A DNA stretch of 17,752 nt from CAZKUN01 sp964555935 (GTDB taxonomy: Bacteria; Armatimonadota; Zipacnadia; Zipacnadales; VGFC01): NCBI GenBank assembly GCA_964555935.1, contig CAZKUN010000198.1, positions 1 to 17,752 on the forward strand. Reading direction: 5' to 3'. The notes beneath the pieces were generated by a model that was not told the DNA's origin, made no database searches, and was given only the letters and a program-made list of their open reading frames with translations. This document shows, one piece after another, positions 13,017-17,752 of this stretch. Numbering within the stretch: the first letter of the stretch is position 1; each line of letters opens with the position of its first letter. The position numbers and the translations under genes were made by a program.

Positions 13017-14666
13017 CTTGCGGGGCAGTTCGATGCACGAGACAGTTCGAGGCGGGAGGGTGAGCCGGAGGTCGCTCCCATCGAAGGTCAGCTCCCGCTC
13101 GGTGATTCGGCCAATCTGGTCCGGCTCGCCGGCGGCGGGCTTGTCATTGAGCCGGCCCTCAAGCACGTAGTGACGACCCGTCCCCGCCAGCGGCGCTTGG
13201 CCCGAGAGATCGACGGTGATGGGCATGTCCTGGTCGAAGTGTCGGTTGATAACATGCAAGTACACGGCGTCCTCGTCGGCGGTGGCAAGGGCGTCGAGGT
13301 ATGCGACCTCGTCCTTCGGCCGGATCCCACCCATGCGGTACGGTTGCGAGTAGACCGGGACACCCGACGCTTCGAGGCTCAGCAAGTCCGAGCCATGCTG
13401 CTGCGAGTAGAAGGCCGTGACCTGACCCGTCGGCATGTAATGGGGCGGCGTGACGGCTTCGCGATCCGCCCAGATGGCGTGGATGCCCCACGAGTTGCCG
13501 ACGAGCATCGATTGGCATCCGACCTCGATGACATCCGCCGAACGCATTAGCGCGTGGACGAATCCGGCGGCCCCGACGCCCTTCGCGAATGAGGATGTGA
13601 GCGGGCGCGGGTTCATGCGCCAGAGCCCGTTCCAGTTCCACTCCGTCATGGCGATCTTCAGCCCGCGTTCACGCGCCGCGTCCAGCAGTGGGTGCCTGAG
13701 AACCGTCAGTCCCCCGTCGTAAGACCCCGGCGTCGTGACCCAGGCGTTCCAGATCTCCGCATCGCTGAGCGAATAGGGATCCACCTCCTCCCCATCGCGT
13801 TTCACCTCGGTGATCGACCAGGGACTGTAGACGTGGAAGACGAGGTGGCTGATCTTGTCGCCCAACTGCTCGCGCGCGAGCAAGCCAGCCTCAACTGTCG
13901 ACGCGTCGGCATCAACGATGAACTCGATGGTCGGATCCACGTCAAGCATGGCCTCCATGAAGGCCATGATGCGGTCGACGTAAGTCTGGTTGGTATTCTC
14001 GGGGGCGAGCTTTTCGAGGTCGCGCATGAACGCCCATGTCTCGTTGCCGATCTGCCAGTACTTGACGCCATACGGCTCGGGATGACCGTTGGCGGCCCGG
14101 ACGGCCGGCCAATCCTCCATGCCCTCGGGCAAGTCAGCGCCGACGGGCGCGTTGCAGTACGCCAGCAAGGAAGCGGCGTCAAGCGCCGCCTCGGCGAGGG
14201 GTCTCTTGGCCAACAGCCCGTCGCGGAAGTTGACGACAATGATGGTCTCAGAGTTGAGGTCATCGGCCAGGCGCAGGAACTCGTCATAGCCGAAGTTATT
14301 GGTGATATCATGGCCCTTGTGGCCGACGCTCACCGGGCGCTCGGCGCCGCGGCCAGGGACATTGCTGACCATGTCGCGCCAGTCCATGAAGTCGACATCC
14401 GTCCCGCCCGGGAAGCGAAGGATCGGGACTTCCATCTCGTGGAGCAGGCGGAGCACCTCGGGCTGGAGATCGCTTGTGCCCGGCACGAGGGCGCCCTCAG
14501 GCCCGATCTCTCCCCAACTCGGGCGTTCCATGAACTGCCCGAAGAGACGAGGGTCGATCCGATGGAGCGTCTCGCCGCCGACGCGGAAGACGATGTCGCC
14601 GTCCTGAGCGGAAGCGGGCGACGATAGCAGCGCGGGACAGAGTGACAGTGCCTGCAATACTCCCAT
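13008..14666 (-). CDS. Secreted GH51-like alpha-L-arabinofuranosidase
   Basis: This is a 552-residue protein. ATG 14664-14666 has GGGAGG 8 bases upstream and starts a signal peptide (MGVLQALSLCPALLSSPASA, then QDGD). The frame continues upstream to 14933 without a better start. The TIM barrel carries clan GH-A marks: LRFPGGTDVDFMDWRD, KYWQIGNETW with the acid/base Glu209, and KIAMTEWNWNG with the nucleophile Glu342; the 133-residue spacing suits GH51. The C-terminal 130 residues form a beta-sandwich (VAYLDALATADEDAVYLHVI, TVDLSG, LPPRTVSCIEL). The family releases terminal arabinofuranose from arabinan, arabinoxylan or pectin side chains. Export suggests action in the periplasm or outside. Other GH-A families remain possible. 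Its stop codon is supplied by a palindromic repeat tail. Confidence 0.8.
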   Translation of the reverse strand: MGVLQALSLCPALLSSPASAQDGDIVFRVGGETLHRIDPRLFGQFMERPSWGEIGPEGALVPGTSDLQPEVLRLLHEMEVPILRFPGGTDVDFMDWRDMVSNVPGRGAERPVSVGHKGHDITNNFGYDEFLRLADDLNSETIIVVNFRDGLLAKRPLAEAALDAASLLAYCNAPVGADLPEGMEDWPAVRAANGHPEPYGVKYWQIGNETWAFMRDLEKLAPENTNQTYVDRIMAFMEAMLDVDPTIEFIVDADASTVEAGLLAREQLGDKISHLVFHVYSPWSITEVKRDGEEVDPYSLSDAEIWNAWVTTPGSYDGGLTVLRHPLLDAARERGLKIAMTEWNWNGLWRMNPRPLTSSFAKGVGAAGFVHALMRSADVIEVGCQSMLVGNSWGIHAIWADREAVTPPHYMPTGQVTAFYSQQHGSDLLSLEASGVPVYSQPYRMGGIRPKDEVAYLDALATADEDAVYLHVINRHFDQDMPITVDLSGQAPLAGTGRHYVLEGRLNDKPAAGEPDQIGRITERELTFDGSDLRLTLPPRTVSCIELPRKPL

Positions 14667-14802
14667 GTGGAGCACCTCCCGGTGGATGATGGGTTCGCCC
14701 AAACTGGGCAGAGCCCTGCGCGCGGAAGGAGTTGGCGGGGCGCGCGAGGTAAGTAAGGGCATGACAAGATCGGTCTCGGAAGCATACCGGAGGAAGCGCG
14801 CC
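14667..14802. promoter_or_regulatory. Divergent intergenic region
   Basis: These 136 bases separate the starts of the GH51-like gene (minus) and the propeller-PHP gene (plus), so they should hold both promoters and could coordinate the two exported proteins. No convincing -35/-10 pair or operator was recognised. Confidence 0.35.
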
Positions 14803-17625
14803 ATGAAGCATCTGTTGCCGTGCCTGAGCATCCTGCTGGCGTCTGTCGCGTCGGGGCAGTCGCCCACGGCGGGCGTGATGATCACGTTCGAGCAAGGCGT
14901 GCTCGCGCCGAATGAGACGTGCGACGGGACCATCTCCGTGAGCGACGGCGAGGTGCTGGCGCTGACGGGCGTCCTACTCGATCAAGACGATCGCGTGGAG
15001 GGCAACACGTGGACCGTCCGGGCGCCCGGGACGCTCCAAGAGCCAGGCGGACGGGGCGTGGTGAGGGTGCTGAAGCGCTCGAAGGCTGTGATCGCCAACA
15101 TCAGTTCGTCGCCGGCGGCGAGTGTCACGATCGAGTGCGCGCTGGGGACGGAGACGGTGGCGCTGAGCGAGCTTGTCGGCGGAGAGTCTGGCGCTCTGGA
15201 GAATGGGATCGGCGCCTTGGAGAACGGAGTCGGGGCGCTGGAAAACGGCATCCACGGCCCGGAAGCGGGTTCCGGCGAAGGCTTCTCGCTGTTTGGTGGA
15301 AAGATCAGCCTGCGGCGCGCGCCGGCGGCGGAGATGCTGACGACCACGGAGACCGAGGACGACTACCCCTCGATTGCCGTGACGGAGTCGGGAGAGACCT
15401 GGGTCGCGTGGCAGGCGTATGACGGCACGAATGATGTGATCATGGCGCGCCAGAAGACGAACGATGGTTGGGAAGACGCGGAGGAGATCACGCCGCGTGG
15501 CGACTTCCATCGGCCGAGAGTGGCCGCGGTGGGAGACAGCGTGTGGGTCATCTGGGCTGGAAACGACGCGGGGAACTGGGAGCTGGTGGCGAGGAAGTGG
15601 GATGGCGAGTGGGGCGAGCCGCTTCAGTTGACGGATCACCCGCTGAACGACACGCATCACAACGTCACGGTCGATGGACAGGGCAGGCTGTGGGTTGTGT
15701 GGCAGCAGGACACAGGCGAGAGCCATGACATCCGCGCCGCGAGGGTGACCGACAAGGGCCTGAAGGGCATCATCAAGGTTACCGACGGCGAGGCGAACGA
15801 CTGGGAGCCGACGATCATCGCGGCTCCTGGCGGCGGGGTGCAGGTGGCGTGGGACACGTATGTGGACGGGAGCTATGACATCCACACGTGCCGGATCAAC
15901 GGCAACAAGGCCTCGCAGCGGAGGACCATGGCGGCGACGCCGGACTATGAGGCCCACGCATCAATCGCGTTCGACGCTGACGCGAGGCTCTGGGTCGCCT
16001 ACGACAAGGGCGGGCCAGGCTGGGGACGGCACAAGGTGCTTCACCGAGTGCGGACGTTGGGGCTGGTCTGCATCGATGGTGCGGGACTGGTGCAACCGGC
16101 CAAGATGCCCCAAGAAGCGATACCCGACGAACTCACCGGGCACCGAGAACTCCCCCACATCGTGGCGGATAGCCGCGGGCGGATGTGGTTGATCTTCCGA
16201 CACCTCGTGGATGTGAGACGGTTCACCGTAAAGACGGGCGAGCGGCAGGGCCAGTCGCGTGGGATCTGGACGCTATGGGCGATGGAGTATGGGGCAGACG
16301 GATGGGGCGAGCCGATGCTGCTGCCGAGAAGCGGCGGCCGGAATGACATGCGCGTGGCGACGTGCCTCGGCCGAAATGGCGAGGTGGTCGCGGCGTGGGC
16401 GGGCGATGAGAGGAACATCATCAGAGCCGAGGTGCCGGGGAATCTCAACGTGTGTACGGCACGGCTGGAGAGCGGCGGGGAGGCGGCCTCCACGGGCTGG
16501 CAGCCCGTGGCACTGACGGCGGGGGAGACAGACAGCGAACAACAACGGAGCGGGTCAGGAGACCCGCAGGCACGGACGACCACGAGGCGGATCACGGCGG
16601 CGGGAGGGGCGGAGTATGAGTTGCTGTTCGGCGACACGCATCGGCATACGGACATGTCGCGGTGCGGGATGAACTCGGATGGGTCGCTGCAGGATACTTA
16701 CCGGTATGCGTTGGATGTGGCGGAGCTGGACTTCCTGGGGATCAGCGACCACGATCAGGATATCCTGAAGCATCGGTATGACCGGAACGAGCGGCCGATG
16801 CAGAACTTCATGTGGTGGCGGTCGGAGAAGCTGGTGGACCTGTTCAACGCGGGCACGAGGTTCATCGCGCTGTATGGGTTCGAGCACGGGGGCGGCTACA
16901 AGAACCGCGGCGGGCACCAGAACATCATGTACACCGAGCGCGGGAATCCGTGCATCGAGGTTGATGCGCCGAAGGACGTGTGGGGCGAACTCGAGGGCCG
17001 GAATGCGGTGATGATCCCTCACCAGCTCGCGGACGGGGGATCGGCGACGGACTGGGATCGGTACGACACCACGTGGGAGCCGGTGGCGGAGATGTTCCAG
17101 ACGCGCGGAGCGTACGAGTACGCGAACTGCCCGCGCGTGGCGAAGGTGCAGCGTGAGGGGAGTTACCTCTGGGACGCGCTGGAGAAGGGCCTGAAGGTCG
17201 GGGTCATCGCGAGTTCCGACCACGGTCTGACGCATGGGGCGTACGCAGGAGTCTACGCGACGGAGCGCACGCGCGAGGCCATTCTGGATGCGATGCGAGC
17301 GCGCAGGACGTTTGGTTCGACCGCGCCGATGGCGCTCGATTTCCGGCTCGGCGATCACCTGATGGGTGAGGAAGTGGAGATCGACGAGAACCCGACTTTC
17401 GCGGTTCACGTGACGGGGACGAACACGCTGAAGCGGATCGATATCATCGGCGACAGCAAGTTCCTCTACACGCGCACTCGCGAGCCGGGCGGGTTGGAGG
17501 ACCAGTTCGAGATCATGCTGGAAATGGAGCCCGGCCAAAGCAGCTACTTCTACCTCCGATGCATCCAGGCGGACAATGAGATGGCGTGGTCATCCCCGAT
17601 CTGGGTAACGAGGCGGCCCGCGTAA
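14803..17625 (+). CDS. Secreted beta-propeller and PHP-domain fusion (DUF3604-like)
   Basis: This 940-residue protein starts at ATG 14803, with GGAGGA 8 bases upstream. A signal peptide (MKHLLPCLSILLASVASG) is followed by a beta domain (20-125), three 7-residue repeats (GALENGI/V, 130-150), and a long propeller (about 185-560) of repeats such as YPSIAVTESGETWVAWQAYDG and HHNVTVDGQGRLWVVWQQD. A linker at 563-600 is partly encoded by two palindromic repeats. The C-terminal part (605-940) is PHP-like: GDTHRHTD (His613, His615), SDHDQD (Asp649, His650), GFEHGG (Glu694), GGHQN (His705), IPHQ (His740) and SSDHG (Asp806, His807), a full metal set. PHP domains hydrolyse phosphoesters, but exported DUF3604-type members have unknown substrates. 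The frame is open back to 14665, overlapping the opposite gene, but that part lacks a signal or ribosome site. Confidence 0.85.
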   Translation: MKHLLPCLSILLASVASGQSPTAGVMITFEQGVLAPNETCDGTISVSDGEVLALTGVLLDQDDRVEGNTWTVRAPGTLQEPGGRGVVRVLKRSKAVIANISSSPAASVTIECALGTETVALSELVGGESGALENGIGALENGVGALENGIHGPEAGSGEGFSLFGGKISLRRAPAAEMLTTTETEDDYPSIAVTESGETWVAWQAYDGTNDVIMARQKTNDGWEDAEEITPRGDFHRPRVAAVGDSVWVIWAGNDAGNWELVARKWDGEWGEPLQLTDHPLNDTHHNVTVDGQGRLWVVWQQDTGESHDIRAARVTDKGLKGIIKVTDGEANDWEPTIIAAPGGGVQVAWDTYVDGSYDIHTCRINGNKASQRRTMAATPDYEAHASIAFDADARLWVAYDKGGPGWGRHKVLHRVRTLGLVCIDGAGLVQPAKMPQEAIPDELTGHRELPHIVADSRGRMWLIFRHLVDVRRFTVKTGERQGQSRGIWTLWAMEYGADGWGEPMLLPRSGGRNDMRVATCLGRNGEVVAAWAGDERNIIRAEVPGNLNVCTARLESGGEAASTGWQPVALTAGETDSEQQRSGSGDPQARTTTRRITAAGGAEYELLFGDTHRHTDMSRCGMNSDGSLQDTYRYALDVAELDFLGISDHDQDILKHRYDRNERPMQNFMWWRSEKLVDLFNAGTRFIALYGFEHGGGYKNRGGHQNIMYTERGNPCIEVDAPKDVWGELEGRNAVMIPHQLADGGSATDWDRYDTTWEPVAEMFQTRGAYEYANCPRVAKVQREGSYLWDALEKGLKVGVIASSDHGLTHGAYAGVYATERTREAILDAMRARRTFGSTAPMALDFRLGDHLMGEEVEIDENPTFAVHVTGTNTLKRIDIIGDSKFLYTRTREPGGLEDQFEIMLEMEPGQSSYFYLRCIQADNEMAWSSPIWVTRRPA
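15190..15252 (+). repeat. Three in-frame 21-base repeats encoding GALENGI/V
   Basis: Three tandem units near the N-terminal side of the propeller-PHP gene encode G-A-L-E-N-G-I/V at residues 130-150. Codons differ between units (GCTCTG, GCCTTG, GCGCTG), so the protein sequence is kept while the DNA has drifted. Confidence 0.75.
16491..16519 (+). repeat. Palindrome inside the propeller-PHP gene, first
   Basis: CACGGGCT (16491-16498), GGC, AGCCCGTG (16502-16509), tail GCACTGACGG. It is read as STGWQPVALTA, an in-frame insert in the linker between propeller and PHP parts. Confidence 0.8.
16550..16578 (+). repeat. Palindrome inside the propeller-PHP gene, second
   Basis: GCGGGTC (16550-16556), AGGA, GACCCGC (16561-16567), tail AGGCACGGACG. 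It is read as SGSGDPQARTT, 40 bases after the first insert. Confidence 0.8.
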
Positions 17626-17692
17626 CAGTGCCATCGGGCGTGCCACACCGTGCTCCTGCTCGGCTGGAGGCGTGACCAGCGTCGCCGACGCA

Positions 17693-17752
17693 CTACCGCG
17701 GCCCTCTGACTGGCACGAACGCCGCCCAGTAGAAGGGGTGACGGGTCTTCTC
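17693..17752 (-). CDS. C-terminal end of a CHAT-domain protein (partial)
   Basis: The last 60 bases encode EKTRHPFYWAAFVPVRGPR and a TAG on minus, with the rest beyond the window edge. HPFYWAAFV matches the HP-Y/F-YWAxF ending of CHAT domains (caspase-like peptidases), where it forms the last strand. The catalytic His and Cys lie outside the window. CHAT proteins often carry TPR repeats or sit in conflict systems. The call rests on one short but distinctive motif. It converges on the propeller-PHP gene with 67 bases between stops. Confidence 0.6.
   Translation of the reverse strand, partial: EKTRHPFYWAAFVPVRGPR

Noticed and set aside
12869..13063. Open frame giving GVVETQTPSFPTPVLRRQ-like peptide
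   Set aside because: It is a translation of the palindromic repeats, and the same peptide recurs near 8740; such frames are a known source of false genes.
13692..14627. Plus-strand open frame of 311 codons inside the GH51-like gene
   Set aside because: Antisense shadow; the minus frame carries a signal peptide and both catalytic Glu motifs.
14667..14933. Upstream extension of the GH51-like gene to 14933
   Set aside because: It would bury the signal peptide about 90 residues inside and overlap the start of the divergent gene; the internal ATG has a good GGGAGG site.
14974..15957. Minus-strand open frame of 327 codons inside the propeller-PHP gene
   Set aside because: Arg/Pro/His-rich antisense frame with no motif; the plus frame has clear propeller repeats.
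16555..17538. Minus-strand open frame of 327 codons over the PHP domain
   Set aside because: Antisense shadow of a region holding the full set of PHP metal ligands on plus.

Overview
The window looks like a GC-rich bacterial chromosome segment, probably from an uncultured member of the Armatimonadota or a neighbouring phylum (Planctomycetota-like groups are the main alternative). The case rests on a type II pseudopilin with the LFPVFARAREKARQTSC stretch and a C-terminal VDGH motif, an oligogalacturonate lyase, a large two-VWA membrane protein, a propeller-PHP fusion, and many short interspersed palindromes with a TACG-type tail. This is inference from gene content; no rRNA or tRNA gene was seen.

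Layout. 1-226 holds the end of a truncated gene, possibly a DNA methyltransferase, whose last codons run into two palindromic repeats. 227-537 is repeat DNA. 538-2395 (minus) is a tandem family of four small membrane proteins with Pro-rich leaders; the fourth, most upstream copy is truncated. 2505-3710 (minus) is a divergent RtcB-family protein. 3941-4387 (plus) is a small exported, Gly/Thr-rich protein. 4400-8153 (minus) is a run of five genes: in transcription order a 4-TM protein resembling TRADD-N-associated membrane proteins, a wHTH-HEPN protein with an RNxxGH motif, a 48-residue membrane peptide, oligogalacturonate lyase and a pseudopilin. 8209-8600 seems to be a decayed minus-strand gene. 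8636-9100 is an island of palindromic repeats. 9157-12872 (plus) holds the two-VWA protein followed 29 bases later by a sugar isomerase/epimerase-like TIM barrel. A triple-hairpin cluster separates it from a convergent GH51-like secreted glycosidase (13008-14666, minus). A divergent gene (14803-17625, plus) encodes a secreted beta-propeller plus PHP-domain protein. The last 60 bases encode, on minus, what looks like the C-terminus of a CHAT-domain protease.

How the genes fit together. Oligogalacturonate lyase, the GH51-like enzyme and the isomerase-like TIM barrel point to use of plant cell-wall pectin and arabinan. The wHTH-HEPN gene beside the TRADD-N-like membrane gene, with a tiny membrane peptide, is the best candidate for a little-described conflict or defence module; the CHAT end at the right edge is another family common in such systems. 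The most striking DNA-level feature is a palindrome family in which arm sequences vary by subclass while a GGCGTC-like head and a TACG or CACGG-like tail recur. All clear copies lie in the same orientation, and three lie inside coding sequence.
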